Positions 9,605 to 19,084 of a stretch of DNA of 64,000 bases are shown piece after piece. Source of the stretch: an uncultured Desulfovibrio sp. GTDB taxonomy: Bacteria; Desulfobacterota; Desulfovibrionia; Desulfovibrionales; Desulfovibrionaceae. A program made the position numbers and the translations under genes. The stretch is taken from positions 1 to 64,000 of the forward strand of contig CAMQVJ010000003.1 of assembly GCA_947038175.1 (NCBI GenBank), written 5' to 3'. Under the pieces are notes generated by a model. It worked only from the letters and a program-made list of their open reading frames with translations, was not told the DNA's origin and made no database searches. Within the stretch, counting starts at the first letter, position 1; each line of letters starts with the position of its first letter.

Positions 9605-11197
9605 ATGACGATTAAGAAAGGTTTTTTCGCTTCTAAGCAGCAAATGGGAATAGCGGCTCTTATTATGGGTTTGAGTATTCTCCTTTCTCGTTTTATGGGG
9701 CTTTTCCGTGACAAGATTATTTCGTGGCAATTTGGTGCAAGTGGGGAGACTGACCTTTACTTTGCGGCTTTTGTTTTACCTGATTTCTTGAACTATCTGC
9801 TTGCGGGGGCGTATGTTTCCATAACGCTTATCCCTATTCTTTCGAGGCTTTTTGCTGAAGATGATCAAAAGAATGCGTGGGAGTTTTTTGGTTCGGTTTT
9901 TGTTTGGTCTACTTTGTCTATATCGCTTTTATCTTTTATAGCGTGGATTTTTGCTCCTTATATTGCGCCGTCTTTGGCTCCTGGTTTTGACGAGGCGCAG
10001 TTGGAGCGGCTTGTTTATTTTTTGCGTATTGTTTTACCTGCACAGATTTTCTTTTTGCCTGGGGCTTGTTTTTCTGCTTTGCTTTATATACGCAAGCAGT
10101 TTTTTGTTCCAGCGCTTATGCCGTTGATATATAATGGTTGTATATTGCTTTGCGGTGTTGCTATGCCTTATTTTGGTTTAGTTGAAGGCATGGAGGGTTT
10201 TTGTTACGGTGTTTTAGCAGGTTCTTTTTTAGGTGCTTTTTTATTACCTTACTTGGCTGTGACTCGAGGGGGTATTGTATGGCGTTTAAGTTTTTATCAC
10301 CCTCAGCTAAAGAAGTTTTTCCTTCTTGCGCTGCCCCTCATGTTGGGACAATCTGTTGTTGTTCTTGATGAGCAATTTGTGCGTATTTTTGGGAGTATGG
10401 CGGGTGATGGTGCTGTGAGTTTGCTCAGTTATGCACGGCGCATTATGATGGTGCCTGTTGGTGTTGTTGCGCAGGCTGCGGGGGTGGCATCGTTTCCTTT
10501 TTTGGCGGCGTTGCTTGCGAAGGGTGATAGGTTAGGTTTTTGTGAAACCTTAAATTCTGCGCTCAAGAATAGTTTTATTGTGGTTATTCCGATCACCTTA
10601 TTTATGATAGCGGTTGCCATGCCTACGCTTGGTTTTATTTTTGAAGGTGGGCAGTTTACGAAAGAGCACACTTTGCAAACGACGCCTTTATTGCAGATAA
10701 TGCTTTTAGCTGTGCCTTTTTGGGTTTTGCAACAGATTATAGGTCGGGCTTTTTATGCAATGGAAGACACGAAAACTCCTGCCATTGTGGGAACCTTTGT
10801 TACTCTTGTGTCTGTGCCTTTTTATTATTATTTTTCGGAAAAATTTGGTGCGACAGCCATAGCGCTTATTACGACTAGCTCTATTATGTTTTATTCTTTT
10901 ATACTTCTGTTTTTAGCACGCAGAAAATTTTTAGAAGCATTTAGTGATGTATTTTGTGTTTTTATAAAAAATGTGTTATTAAATTTAGTACCGTTTTTGG
11001 GTATCTCTTTAGTTTTTTCAAAATTATCCGATACAGTAAGTTCATGGGGTTTTTCATTGCTTTGGCAACAATTTATCTTGCTTAGTATTTGTGGATTATT
11101 TTTTCTTTTTTCCTATCTTGTTTTGGCAAAAATATTTTTGCCGACTAATATAAATTTGCTTTGTGCGCCTTTTGTGCGTCGCATAAGAAAAAAATAA
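9605..11197 (+). CDS. murJ: Lipid II flippase MurJ (MviN)
   Basis: MurJ flips lipid-linked peptidoglycan precursor across the cytoplasmic membrane. The 530-aa protein is almost entirely hydrophobic, consistent with 14 membrane helices. It carries the family N-terminal region SILLSRFMGLFRDKI and the central PLMLGQSVVVLDEQFVRIFGS segment. The charged intramembrane arginine context (SRFMGLFRD) is present. The ispH start codon follows 11 nt after the stop, so co-transcription is likely. A purine-rich tract of an intergenic repeat element ends just before the gene. Confidence 0.95.
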   Translation: MTIKKGFFASKQQMGIAALIMGLSILLSRFMGLFRDKIISWQFGASGETDLYFAAFVLPDFLNYLLAGAYVSITLIPILSRLFAEDDQKNAWEFFGSVFVWSTLSISLLSFIAWIFAPYIAPSLAPGFDEAQLERLVYFLRIVLPAQIFFLPGACFSALLYIRKQFFVPALMPLIYNGCILLCGVAMPYFGLVEGMEGFCYGVLAGSFLGAFLLPYLAVTRGGIVWRLSFYHPQLKKFFLLALPLMLGQSVVVLDEQFVRIFGSMAGDGAVSLLSYARRIMMVPVGVVAQAAGVASFPFLAALLAKGDRLGFCETLNSALKNSFIVVIPITLFMIAVAMPTLGFIFEGGQFTKEHTLQTTPLLQIMLLAVPFWVLQQIIGRAFYAMEDTKTPAIVGTFVTLVSVPFYYYFSEKFGATAIALITTSSIMFYSFILLFLARRKFLEAFSDVFCVFIKNVLLNLVPFLGISLVFSKLSDTVSSWGFSLLWQQFILLSICGLFFLFSYLVLAKIFLPTNINLLCAPFVRRIRKK

Positions 11198-11208
11198 GGA
11201 AAGTTATA

Positions 11209-12159
11209 ATGCAAGTTTTACGCTCGAAACGTGCAGGTTTTTGCATGGGAGTTGCCTTGGCTCTTAGCAAGCTTGATGATTTGGTCAGTAAAGGGGGGCA
11301 TGTGGCAACCTTTGGTCCCATCATTCATAATCCTTTTGTCTTGACGGAATATGCCATGAAAGGGGTTCGTTGTTTCAAAACTGTTCAAGATGTTAAAGAT
11401 TCCCTTGAACCATTTTATGCATTTTCTGAAACTCTTGGTACGCATGGTTCACCTGTTGCAGAAGAAAAGAAACCGTTTATGAATGTTCTTGTGCGAGCTC
11501 ACGGAATACCACGGGAGACGGAAAGTTTTTTGAGAGGTTTATCTCATGTTTTGCTCAATGACGCAACGTGCCCTCGAGTGAAAGATGCACAAAACGCCAT
11601 CAATGACGCAACGAAGGCAATGCCTTTAGAATCTGGTGGAATGGGAAAAGCGAAGACATTACTTCTTTATGGTGATGTGAATCACCCTGAAGTGGACGGG
11701 CTTGTTTCTTATGCTTGCGGTAGGTATATTGTTTCTTCTGATATCGAGAAAATTGTATCGTATGCACAAAAACATGATTCTGAACATATGGTTTTGGCTG
11801 CTCAAACGACACAAGATAGACCTCGCTTTGATATTTTGAAGGAAAGACTTTTAGCTTCTGCTTGCAATGTACAGGTTTTGGAAACAATATGTGATGCCAC
11901 GAGGTTACGCCAAGAGGAAGCTTTAGAGCTTGCTAGCAAGGCGCAAGCCATGGTAGTCATAGGCGGAAAGGAAAGTGGAAACACAAAAAGATTAGCAGAA
12001 ATAGTTTTTTCTCAAAATATCCCTACAGTTCTTGTAGAAAATGCCGAAGAGCTACATAGAGAGTTTTTTAAGGGAATAAAAGTGGTTGGCGTGACAGCTG
12101 GCGCTTCGACTCCCAAATGTTTAGTAGATGAAGCAGAGAAAATACTCTCATCTTGGTAA
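11209..12159 (+). CDS. ispH: 4-hydroxy-3-methylbut-2-enyl diphosphate reductase IspH
   Basis: IspH is the last enzyme of the MEP isoprenoid pathway, a 4Fe-4S protein making IPP and DMAPP. The three cluster cysteines are visible in RAGFCMGV, NDATCPRV and ETICDAT, and the active-site histidine region appears in YGDVNHPEVDGL. The track ORF starts at 11161 inside murJ. I choose ATG 11209 because AAGGAAAG precedes it and MQVLRSKRAGFCMGV fits the family N-terminus; this gives 316 aa, the normal length. It supplies precursors for undecaprenyl phosphate, consistent with its position beside murJ. Confidence 0.96.
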   Translation: MQVLRSKRAGFCMGVALALSKLDDLVSKGGHVATFGPIIHNPFVLTEYAMKGVRCFKTVQDVKDSLEPFYAFSETLGTHGSPVAEEKKPFMNVLVRAHGIPRETESFLRGLSHVLLNDATCPRVKDAQNAINDATKAMPLESGGMGKAKTLLLYGDVNHPEVDGLVSYACGRYIVSSDIEKIVSYAQKHDSEHMVLAAQTTQDRPRFDILKERLLASACNVQVLETICDATRLRQEEALELASKAQAMVVIGGKESGNTKRLAEIVFSQNIPTVLVENAEELHREFFKGIKVVGVTAGASTPKCLVDEAEKILSSW

Positions 12160-12197
12160 ATAAAATTTTGTGTCCGCACACTTTGTAGGAGGGACAA

Positions 12198-13217
12198 ATG
12201 TCTCAGACAAATATTCTTTTAGAAGCTGGAACCAATGAACTTGAAATCGTGGAATTTTTCATTGATGAACCTATTAACGATATGGACGCAGGAACGGAAA
12301 CTTCCATTAACGTCGTGCAAGAAGAGGGGAAATCCCCTATCTATCGTGGATATTATGGGGTAAATGTTGCTAAGGTTCTTGAAATTATTCAATTGCCACA
12401 CGTTACTCCTTTACCTGAAGTGCAAAACCCTGCTGTATTGGGTGCTTTTAATTTGCGTTCGCAAATTATTCCCTTGGTAGATTTGAATGTTTGGCTTGAT
12501 AAGGAACATCCTAAAGATGATACACCTTCAAAGGTTGTTGTTACTGAGTTTAATAACGTAACTTCTGCTTTTATGGTTTCTGGCGTGAATCGTATTCACC
12601 GTATTAGCTGGGAAGATGTTGATCCACCAAACCCATATATGGCTTATTTTTCAAAAGGTTGCATTACGGGCGTTGTGCGACTTGAAGATCGTATCGTCTT
12701 TTTGCTTGACCTTGAAAAAATCGTTACTGAACTAAACCCAACTCTTGGTTTGCGTCTTGATGCTGCTGTTGATTGGGATGACAAGCAGCGTTTCCGTGCT
12801 CTTATTTGTGATGACTCATCACTTATTCGTAATATGCTTAAGAGCCTACTTGAGCAAGCTGGTTTTGAAGTGCAAGCGCTAACCAATGGTCAAGAAGCAT
12901 GGGATGAACTTGTTCGTTTACGTAAGCTTGGCATTCAAGATGGTCGTCCGATTAATGACTATGTACAAGTGCTTATTTCTGATATTGAAATGCCTTCCAT
13001 GGACGGTCATACACTTTGTAAGCAAGTGAAAGACGACGCTATAATGAAAGATTTGCCTGTTATTTTGTTCTCATCACTTATTACAGATAAATTGCGTCAC
13101 AAGGGCTTGTCTGTTGGTGCTGATGATCAAATTTCTAAGCCAGGTGTTACTCAGTTGGCAAAAAGAGCGCATGAACTTATTATGCAATACATTGAAAAGA
13201 ATGGTCAATCGCAATAG
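12198..13217 (+). CDS. cheV: Chemotaxis coupling protein CheV
   Basis: CheV joins a CheW-like scaffold to a response-regulator receiver and links chemoreceptors to CheA. Residues about 45-190 form the CheW domain (YRGYYGVNVAKVLEII, AFNLRSQIIPLVDL). Residues about 200-335 form a receiver with acidic residues in LICDDSS, the phospho-acceptor aspartate in LISDIEMPSMDGH, and a C-terminal lysine in QISKPG. TAGGAGGGAC lies directly before the ATG. Other chemotaxis genes are not in the window. The hydrogenase protease gene starts 8 nt downstream, so the two are probably co-transcribed. Confidence 0.96.
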   Translation: MSQTNILLEAGTNELEIVEFFIDEPINDMDAGTETSINVVQEEGKSPIYRGYYGVNVAKVLEIIQLPHVTPLPEVQNPAVLGAFNLRSQIIPLVDLNVWLDKEHPKDDTPSKVVVTEFNNVTSAFMVSGVNRIHRISWEDVDPPNPYMAYFSKGCITGVVRLEDRIVFLLDLEKIVTELNPTLGLRLDAAVDWDDKQRFRALICDDSSLIRNMLKSLLEQAGFEVQALTNGQEAWDELVRLRKLGIQDGRPINDYVQVLISDIEMPSMDGHTLCKQVKDDAIMKDLPVILFSSLITDKLRHKGLSVGADDQISKPGVTQLAKRAHELIMQYIEKNGQSQ

Positions 13218-13225
13218 GGATTTCT

Positions 13226-13702
13226 ATGGATATACTCATACTTGGTGTTGGCAATATTCTATATAGAGATGAAGCCATTGGAGTGAAGACGGTTCTTGCT
13301 TTGAAAGAAGCGTATGAATTTCCTTCTAATGTTTCTTTGCTTGATGGTGGAACTTTAGGCCTAGGGCTTATGGATACTCTTATGGGTTGTGATCTTGCGA
13401 TTATCGTTGATGCGGTAAAAAGTGGACATGAGCCAGGGACTTTGTATAAGCTTGAAGGTGATGACCTGCGCAAAAGTATGAGTTTTTCAGATTCCATGCA
13501 CCAAACAGATCTTGTGGATACGCTTATTTTCTGTGATTTAGCAGGAAAGCGCCCTGACTGTTTTGTTTTTGGAATGGAACCTCTTGATTATGAAACCTTA
13601 GATACCGAGATGAGCCCCGTTATGCGGGAAAATATGCCACGCCTTATGGATGCAGTATTGAAAGAATTAACACAGATTGGCGTCTCGTATTCAAAAAAAT
13701 AA
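13226..13702 (+). CDS. NiFe-hydrogenase maturation endopeptidase (HyaD/HybD/HynC family)
   Basis: These proteases remove the C-terminal extension of the NiFe-hydrogenase large subunit once nickel is in place. The 158-aa protein starts with ILGVGNILYRDEAIGVKTV, holding the first nickel-sensing acidic residue (RDE). It continues with VDAVKSGHEPGTLY (second Asp) and SMHQTDLVD (conserved histidine), so all three metal ligands appear intact. The hydrogenase structural genes are not in this window; the gene instead follows cheV by 8 nt. A strong terminator follows it. Confidence 0.93.
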   Translation: MDILILGVGNILYRDEAIGVKTVLALKEAYEFPSNVSLLDGGTLGLGLMDTLMGCDLAIIVDAVKSGHEPGTLYKLEGDDLRKSMSFSDSMHQTDLVDTLIFCDLAGKRPDCFVFGMEPLDYETLDTEMSPVMRENMPRLMDAVLKELTQIGVSYSKK

Positions 13703-13712
13703 GAATAAAAAT

Positions 13713-13742
13713 AAAGGAATAGAAATATTCCTTTCTTTTTTT
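13713..13742 (+). terminator. Rho-independent terminator after the hydrogenase protease
   Basis: Stem AAAGGAATA/TATTCCTTT with a GAAA loop is followed by CTTTTTTT, ending the cheV-protease transcript. Confidence 0.85.
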
Positions 13743-14072
13743 AATAAGCGTTTGCCGTTTTTCTTTGGGATTTCTTCCTGTTCTTATGTTTATTGAATCG
13801 GAACTGAATGGGATTAATAGAGCATGTACTTTGTGTGTGTAGTTGACAAACACAGATAGAAAATATACCTTTTTTATCTGTGTTTTTGAATATTAAAGAA
13901 GTAGTAGCAAGCCGTGTAGCGGGGATGCTCCCTTGAAAAGTAGTAAGCTTTTGAGTGATAATATTGTCTTGCTCTCTTACTCTTTTTTGTAAAAATCCAT
14001 CTCTGTTTTTAGACGATAGATTGTTTCTTTTAAATATATACAGCAAAACTTTATGAAATAGTGAGAAATAAA
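13743..14072. other. Intergenic region without a recognised gene
   Basis: About 330 bp between the terminator and lpdA. A TTGACA at 13843-13848 is followed 15 nt later by TATACC, a weak promoter candidate. I see no convincing ORF, RNA gene or riboswitch fold. It presumably holds the promoter and leader of lpdA. Confidence 0.4.
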
Positions 14073-15500
14073 ATGTCAAAGCGCATTACAATTATTGGGG
14101 CTGGCCCTGGTGGATATACAGCAGCATTTGAGGCAGCCAAGAGAGGCGCAGAGGTAACTCTTATAGAATCAACATGGCTTGGTGGCACATGTTTAAATTG
14201 TGGTTGTATTCCAACGAAAACCCTTAAGGCAAGTGCCGAGGCTCTTGAAACTGTGAAGCATGCCTCCAGTTTTGGGGTTTTGGGTGTTGGCAATTTTAAA
14301 ATTGATATGCCAAGTGTTATTGCAAGAAAGCGAAAAACAACAGAAATACTCCGCTCTGGGCTTGAAAAAACCTGCGCACAGCTCAAAATTAATCTTATTT
14401 ATGGATCAGCTCGAATTGTAAATTCTAGCCTTGTTGAAATTGCCCATCCAGAAGATAATACGAAGATAATAGAAAGAATTGAAAGCGATACTATTATTAT
14501 TGCAACAGGTTCAACTCATCTCAATTTACCAGGCCTTATTATTGATAATAAGCATATTATAACAAGCGCCGACGCACTTGAACTTGAGACTGTTCCTACA
14601 TCAATAATTATTGTTGGTGGGGGAGTTATTGGTTGCGAACTCGCGTTTATTTATAATTCTTTTGGAAGTAAGGTGACTATAGTTGAGGGGCTTGATCGTG
14701 CTCTTCCCGTGCCTTCGGTTGATGAAGAAATGAGCAAAATCCTGCAACGAGAGATGAAGAAAGCGGGGATTATTCTTAAAACCCATAGTATTGTCTCAGA
14801 AACAAGTATTGCTAATGGTAAAGTCTCAGCAAAGCTTGCTCCCTCGCCTTTTCTTGATACTATTCCTGAATCTGTAAAAAAAGAAGAAATTCTTGAGGCT
14901 GATATTGTTATTATCGCTGCGGGCAGAGTTCCAAGTACTGACGGGTTAGGCCTTCTTGAGTTAGGCATAGAAACCGATAAACGTGGCTTTATCATGGCAA
15001 ATGAATACCTTGAAACCAATATTCCTCATGTTTATGCCATTGGTGATATACTAGGGCCCTCCAAAATAATGCTTGCCCACATGGCTTCCATGGAAGCTAT
15101 TGTTGCGGTAAAAAATTGCTTTGGTGCAAAAGAAAAAATAAATTATGATGTTGTCCCGTCTGCTATTTTTGTAAGCCCTGAAATTGGAACTGTGGGATTA
15201 ACTGAAGCCCAGGCAAAAGCAAAAGGCTATGATGTTGAGGTCAGTCTTTTTCAGTTCCGTGAACTTGGAAAAGCGCAAGCTATGGGTGAATTGCCTGGGG
15301 CGTTCAAAATCATTGCTGATAGAAAAACAAAGAAGTTGCTTGGTGCGCATATCGCTGGAGCGCATGCCACAGATTTGATAGCAGAAATGACCCTTGCTTT
15401 GCAATTGGGGACAAGTGTTGAAGAGATTGCGCATACAATACATGCCCACCCTACTTTAGCAGAAGGTATTTTTGAAGCGACACATCGATTTACAGAATAA
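14073..15500 (+). CDS. lpdA: Dihydrolipoyl dehydrogenase
   Basis: This flavoprotein disulfide reductase reoxidises dihydrolipoamide of 2-oxoacid dehydrogenase or glycine-cleavage complexes. It has the FAD motif IIGAGPGGYTAAFEA, the redox-active disulfide GGTCLNCGCIPTK, an NAD-binding GGGVIGCELAF and the C-terminal HAHPTLAEGIFEA with the catalytic His-Glu pair. The track begins at a GTG; ATG 14073 (MSKRITIIGAGPGGY) matches the family and gives 475 aa. It is monocistronic here and no E1/E2 or gcv genes are adjacent, so which complex it serves is open. Confidence 0.93.
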   Translation: MSKRITIIGAGPGGYTAAFEAAKRGAEVTLIESTWLGGTCLNCGCIPTKTLKASAEALETVKHASSFGVLGVGNFKIDMPSVIARKRKTTEILRSGLEKTCAQLKINLIYGSARIVNSSLVEIAHPEDNTKIIERIESDTIIIATGSTHLNLPGLIIDNKHIITSADALELETVPTSIIIVGGGVIGCELAFIYNSFGSKVTIVEGLDRALPVPSVDEEMSKILQREMKKAGIILKTHSIVSETSIANGKVSAKLAPSPFLDTIPESVKKEEILEADIVIIAAGRVPSTDGLGLLELGIETDKRGFIMANEYLETNIPHVYAIGDILGPSKIMLAHMASMEAIVAVKNCFGAKEKINYDVVPSAIFVSPEIGTVGLTEAQAKAKGYDVEVSLFQFRELGKAQAMGELPGAFKIIADRKTKKLLGAHIAGAHATDLIAEMTLALQLGTSVEEIAHTIHAHPTLAEGIFEATHRFTE

Positions 15501-15545
15501 AAGAATCCTTAGTCTAAGAAAATCTTCATAAAAAAACTTTATTAT

Positions 15546-15594
15546 AAAAAAAATCCCATTATTTCTTCCTTCGAAAAAATAATGGGATTTTTTT
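15546..15594. terminator. Bidirectional terminator between lpdA and the feo operon
   Basis: A long stem built on AAATCCCATTATTT and its complement is flanked by A-runs on the left and T-runs on the right. It can therefore stop transcription from lpdA (plus) and from the feo operon (minus). Confidence 0.85.
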
Positions 15595-15665
15595 ATTAAT
15601 TTAATAGTAAACGTTTCGAGTTTTTTGAAAAATTAAAAAAGTTCTCAATACTATCTGACGTGATT

Positions 15666-15947
15666 TTAGATATCGTCTTTTTTAGAAGGAGGTGTTGTAC
15701 AAGCGACTTTATCAATAATACGAAGTCCGCTACTTGCATTCTCGCCCTGTCCGTTCTTGTTGCCCGTGTCACTTGTTCCAGCACAGTCACCGTTATTACT
15801 AGCAGAGCAAGCATTACAACCGTTACCACAGGAACTGCAACTGCCTTTATTTTTTGGGTTGAAAACTGATTTTATTACTAAAAGTAAAGCAATAAAAACG
15901 ACAATGCCAACAATAATTGTGCCTGAGTTATTTATTAAGTAATCCAT
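15666..15947 (-). CDS. FeoB-associated Cys-rich membrane protein
   Basis: This 93-aa protein has one N-terminal transmembrane helix (TIIVGIVVFIALLLVIKSVF), then a cysteine-rich segment (GSCSSCGNGCNACSA), then a polar tail with one more cysteine. Small single-span Cys-rich proteins of this design are commonly encoded right after feoB and are thought to assist ferrous iron transport. It lies downstream of feoB on the same strand, with a hairpin in the 120-nt gap that could lower its expression relative to feoB. The tail after the cysteines is longer than in many members. Confidence 0.8.
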   Translation of the reverse strand: MDYLINNSGTIIVGIVVFIALLLVIKSVFNPKNKGSCSSCGNGCNACSASNNGDCAGTSDTGNKNGQGENASSGLRIIDKVACTTPPSKKDDI

Positions 15948-16016
15948 AATTATTCTCTTATGATTATGCTTTCTAGCAGGTTGATATTAAAAGTTTTTTC
16001 AGAAAAGGGAGAGTAT

Positions 16017-16047
16017 GAGGGGAAAACTCTTTCAAATATTTCCCCTC
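16017..16047 (-). promoter_or_regulatory. Hairpin between feoB and the Cys-rich gene
   Basis: GAGGGGAAA (16017-16025) pairs with TTTCCCCTC (16039-16047). No U-run follows on the minus strand, so it may be an mRNA-processing or stability structure. Its G-run/C-run stem resembles the window-wide hairpin family. Confidence 0.45.
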
Positions 16048-16067
16048 AAAACTCGCCTCAAAAACTC

Positions 16068-18206
16068 TTATGCTTTAGCAGTGTAGGGGTTTTTTCTGAA
16101 TAAGCCGTATAAAATAGCAGTGATAAAGAGTACAGATATAACGGCACCAATTCCGAAATCAGCTCCAAGAACAATGACGGAGCCTAGTTGATAGGTTATC
16201 ATAGCAACAATATAGGCAAATATACACTGATAAGCAACGGCGAACAATGTCCATTTAGGATTGTTCATTTCTCTTTTTATGGCAGCGATTGCAGCAAAGC
16301 AAGGCGCACACAAGAGGTTGAAAACAAGGAAGGAATAGGCAGACACTACGTTGAAATCTTGGGCAAAGTTCTGCCAGTATTCCACGCCATCTTCCGCTAC
16401 TTCTGAGAACCCGTAAAGCACACCCAATGTACCCACTACGTTTTCTTTTGCGATAAGACCTGTCACAGTACCAACAGTTGCTTGCCATGTGCCAAAACCA
16501 AGAGGTGAGAATATAGGAGCGAATAAGTTACCAAGGCCTGCTAAAAGACTGGTGTTATTATCTTCTACCGCAACAAATACGCCATTTTCAAGTCCGTAAC
16601 CTTGCAAGAACCAAAGAATAACAGCAGATAACATAATAATAGTTCCTGCTCGTTTAATAAATGACCAACCTCGTTCCCATGTAGCAAGAAGAACATTTCT
16701 CATGGCTGGCATATGGTAAGCAGGAAGTTCCATAACAAAAGGAGTAGGGGCGCTTGCAAACATTTTACATTTTTTCAAAATAATACCAGAAACGATAATA
16801 GCAAATATTCCAACGAAATACGCAGAGGGAGCAACCCACCATGCACCGCCAAAAAGAGCCCCAGCGATAAGCGCAATGATAGGAAGTTTTGCACTACATG
16901 GAATAAAAGTTGTGGTCAAAATTGTCATTCTTCTGTCGCTTTCACTTTCCACTGTGCGTGAAGCCATAACCCCTGGAATGCCGCAACCACTGCCCACAAG
17001 CATAGGAATAAAGGATTTACCAGAAAGCCCAAATTTATGGAAAATTCTATCCATAATAAAAGCAATACGAGCCATATAGCCCACATTTTCTAATATAGCC
17101 AAGAGGAAAGACACGAGTAATATTTGTGGTACAAAACCAATAACCGCACCAACACCACCCACAATACCGTCAATAACTAAACCTGTAAGCCAAGGCGCAA
17201 CATTCAGTTGTACAAAGATAAGACTTAATGTGCCTTGTACCCATTCTGCAACAATAACATCGTTAGTGAAATCAGTAAAAAATGCCCCCACAGTTGTGAC
17301 AGAAATATAGTAAAGCAAGAAAATAATGGCGATGAATATAGGCATTGCCAAAAATCTATTGGTGACAATATTATCGATTTTGTCCGAATGTGAACCACCA
17401 ATTTGTGGTTTCTTCTTGATGTGTTTAGCAACATCATTACTGATAAAAGTATAACGCTGACTTGTGATTATGCTTTCTGCATCGTCATCAAGGTGAGTTT
17501 CACACTCCACAATATGCTCTTCAAGGTGTTGCTTTTGTTCGTCACTAAGGGCTAAATTTTCTTGGATTTTTTCATCTCGCTCAAAAAGTTTAATAGCATA
17601 CCATCTGATATGCTTTATATTATTGATGAGCGGTTCAATTATTTCTTCAATATGTGCGATGGCATGCTCAATAGGGCCAGCAAAAACAGGAGGTAATTTT
17701 ATTTCTTTTTTTGCTTTTGCAAGGGCTATGGCTTTTTCTGCAACATCTTTAGAACCTTGCCCACGAAGTGCAGATGTTTCAACAATCTCACAACCAAGAG
17801 TTTTTGAAAGGGCTTCGATATTAATTTCATCGCCACGTTTGCGCACTATATCAATCATATTAAGTGCTATAATAACGGGAATGCCTAACTCCAAAAGCTG
17901 TGTAGTTAAATACAGATTTCGCTCAAGGTTCGTTCCGTCAACAATATTAAGAATGACATCAGGCTTTTCATTTAAGAGATAATCACGAGAAACAACTTCT
18001 TCCATTGTGTAAGGCGAAAGAGAATAGACCCCAGGTAAATCTTGAATAAACACATCACTATGTCCTTTCAACTTGCCTTCTTTCTTTTCAACGGTAACAC
18101 CTGGCCAGTTACCCACATACTGGTTACTGCCAGTTAAATCGTTAAACATCGTGGTTTTACCACTATTTGGGTTACCTGCAAGCGCGATTGTAATAGTCAT
18201 ATTCAT
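16068..18206 (-). CDS. feoB: Ferrous iron transporter FeoB
   Basis: FeoB is the GTPase-coupled inner-membrane Fe(II) importer. The N-terminal G domain shows G1 GNPNSGKTT, G3 DLPG and G4 NMID, followed by a helical GDI-like spacer. The C-terminal half is a polytopic membrane domain with two Gate-type cores (MLVGSGCGIPGVMASRTV, and FIPCSAKLPI with the conserved cysteine). At 712 aa the length is normal. AGAGGC precedes ATGAATATG. It follows two feoA genes and precedes the Cys-rich accessory gene, forming a compact feo operon. Confidence 0.97.
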   Translation of the reverse strand: MNMTITIALAGNPNSGKTTMFNDLTGSNQYVGNWPGVTVEKKEGKLKGHSDVFIQDLPGVYSLSPYTMEEVVSRDYLLNEKPDVILNIVDGTNLERNLYLTTQLLELGIPVIIALNMIDIVRKRGDEINIEALSKTLGCEIVETSALRGQGSKDVAEKAIALAKAKKEIKLPPVFAGPIEHAIAHIEEIIEPLINNIKHIRWYAIKLFERDEKIQENLALSDEQKQHLEEHIVECETHLDDDAESIITSQRYTFISNDVAKHIKKKPQIGGSHSDKIDNIVTNRFLAMPIFIAIIFLLYYISVTTVGAFFTDFTNDVIVAEWVQGTLSLIFVQLNVAPWLTGLVIDGIVGGVGAVIGFVPQILLVSFLLAILENVGYMARIAFIMDRIFHKFGLSGKSFIPMLVGSGCGIPGVMASRTVESESDRRMTILTTTFIPCSAKLPIIALIAGALFGGAWWVAPSAYFVGIFAIIVSGIILKKCKMFASAPTPFVMELPAYHMPAMRNVLLATWERGWSFIKRAGTIIMLSAVILWFLQGYGLENGVFVAVEDNNTSLLAGLGNLFAPIFSPLGFGTWQATVGTVTGLIAKENVVGTLGVLYGFSEVAEDGVEYWQNFAQDFNVVSAYSFLVFNLLCAPCFAAIAAIKREMNNPKWTLFAVAYQCIFAYIVAMITYQLGSVIVLGADFGIGAVISVLFITAILYGLFRKNPYTAKA

Positions 18207-18347
18207 GCCTCTTTATGAACTTTTTATTATTTATAATCCATTATATATCAAAGTCTATCTTAAAATTGAATTGAAATCGAAATCCATGTTCTTAAGCGTG
18301 TCAAAAAAAATGAGCATATCTAAAAATTTATTGCTCTCTCTCTCTGG

Positions 18348-18569
18348 CTATTCCACTTCAATCATTTGGGCGTCAGCTTTTCTAAGTGTAAGCTCATAGC
18401 CACGCACAGTGACCTCAATAGGGTCGCCAAGGGGAGCAACTTTGCGAACAAAAAGTTCACATCCTTTTGTAATGCCCATGTCCATTATTCTACGCTTTGT
18501 AGGGCCTTCGCCGTGCAGTTTTATAACTTTTGTACTTATGCCCGTTTCGATATCTCTTAATGTTTTCAT
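18348..18569 (-). CDS. feoA: FeoA family protein (proximal to feoB)
   Basis: FeoA is a small SH3-like protein thought to bind and tune FeoB at the membrane. The 73-aa sequence has the family pattern GEGPTKRRIMDMGITKGCELFV...PLGDPIEVTVRGYELTLRKADAQMI. AAGGAG lies 6 nt before the ATG. It is the second feoA-type gene in the operon; one of the intergenic repeat elements lies immediately upstream with its purine tract in the presumed 5' UTR. Confidence 0.93.
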   Translation of the reverse strand: MKTLRDIETGISTKVIKLHGEGPTKRRIMDMGITKGCELFVRKVAPLGDPIEVTVRGYELTLRKADAQMIEVE

Positions 18570-18596
18570 GGGGGACTCCTTGAGTGTAATGTATAT

Positions 18597-18688
18597 GGTT
18601 TTCTTTTCTTTCTTTTTCTTTTTCTTTTTTTCGGGGGCATGATGCCCCCGAGCCCCCGCATATCGATTTCAAACTTCGTTTGAAATCG
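18597..18688 (+). repeat. Intergenic T-tract/G-C hairpin element, copy 3
   Basis: A T/C-rich tract (about 18598-18631) leads into CGGGGGCATGATGCCCCCG (18632-18650). A second run, AGCCCCCGC (18651-18659), and a second hairpin with arms CGATTTCAAAC/GTTTGAAATCG (18664-18688) follow. The T side faces the feoA start codon. Confidence 0.85.
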
Positions 18689-18811
18689 TATATTATTTGG
18701 AAAAGGCTTAAGTTCTAAGGGGAGGCTTTGGGAGGAAAAGTTTATCTCGTAAAAAAGCTTGCAAATATGGGGCTAAAAAGCTGTATTTTGCTAAGGCGAA
18801 TAAAAAAGGCG

Positions 18812-19024
18812 CTAAATCATTATTCTATTTGTCAAATTTTGATCAAGGGCAATACGGCTGTCTTTTATGCCAACAATCATATTTCCGCCTATCTTGGAAA
18901 CAACGGACACAGTTTCACCAACAACAAAGCCTAGCTCTGACAAATGTTGTCTTATTTCGTCTTTTCCCGTGATTTTTATGATGATGTTTTGGTCACCCAC
19001 GCTAGCCATCATTAACGGCATCAT
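18812..19024 (-). CDS. feoA: FeoA family protein (distal)
   Basis: A second, divergent FeoA-type SH3-like protein of 70 aa (HLSELGFVVGETVSVVSKIGGNMIVGIKDSRIALDQNLTNRIMI). AAGGA sits 8 nt before the first ATG of MMPLMMASVGDQ. It is the first gene of the feo operon and lies just downstream of the predicted promoter. Tandem feoA genes with one feoB are common in strict anaerobes; the two copies here are clearly different in sequence, so this is not a recent duplication. Confidence 0.85.
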   Translation of the reverse strand: MMPLMMASVGDQNIIIKITGKDEIRQHLSELGFVVGETVSVVSKIGGNMIVGIKDSRIALDQNLTNRIMI

Positions 19025-19084
19025 AGATAATTTCCTTCTTTATTCACGCGAATAATTTTACATGTATTTCTAAATACTTTTGCC

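Noticed and set aside
9605-9730. Extension of minus-strand ORF 9485-9730 into murJ
   Set aside because: It runs antisense through the element and the start of murJ. The F/Y-rich product is an artefact of the A-tract.
15660-15942. Plus-strand ORFs opposite the Cys-rich gene
   Set aside because: They are antisense shadows rich in Thr/Val from Cys/Gly codons. The minus-strand reading has a membrane helix, Cys motifs and feo context.
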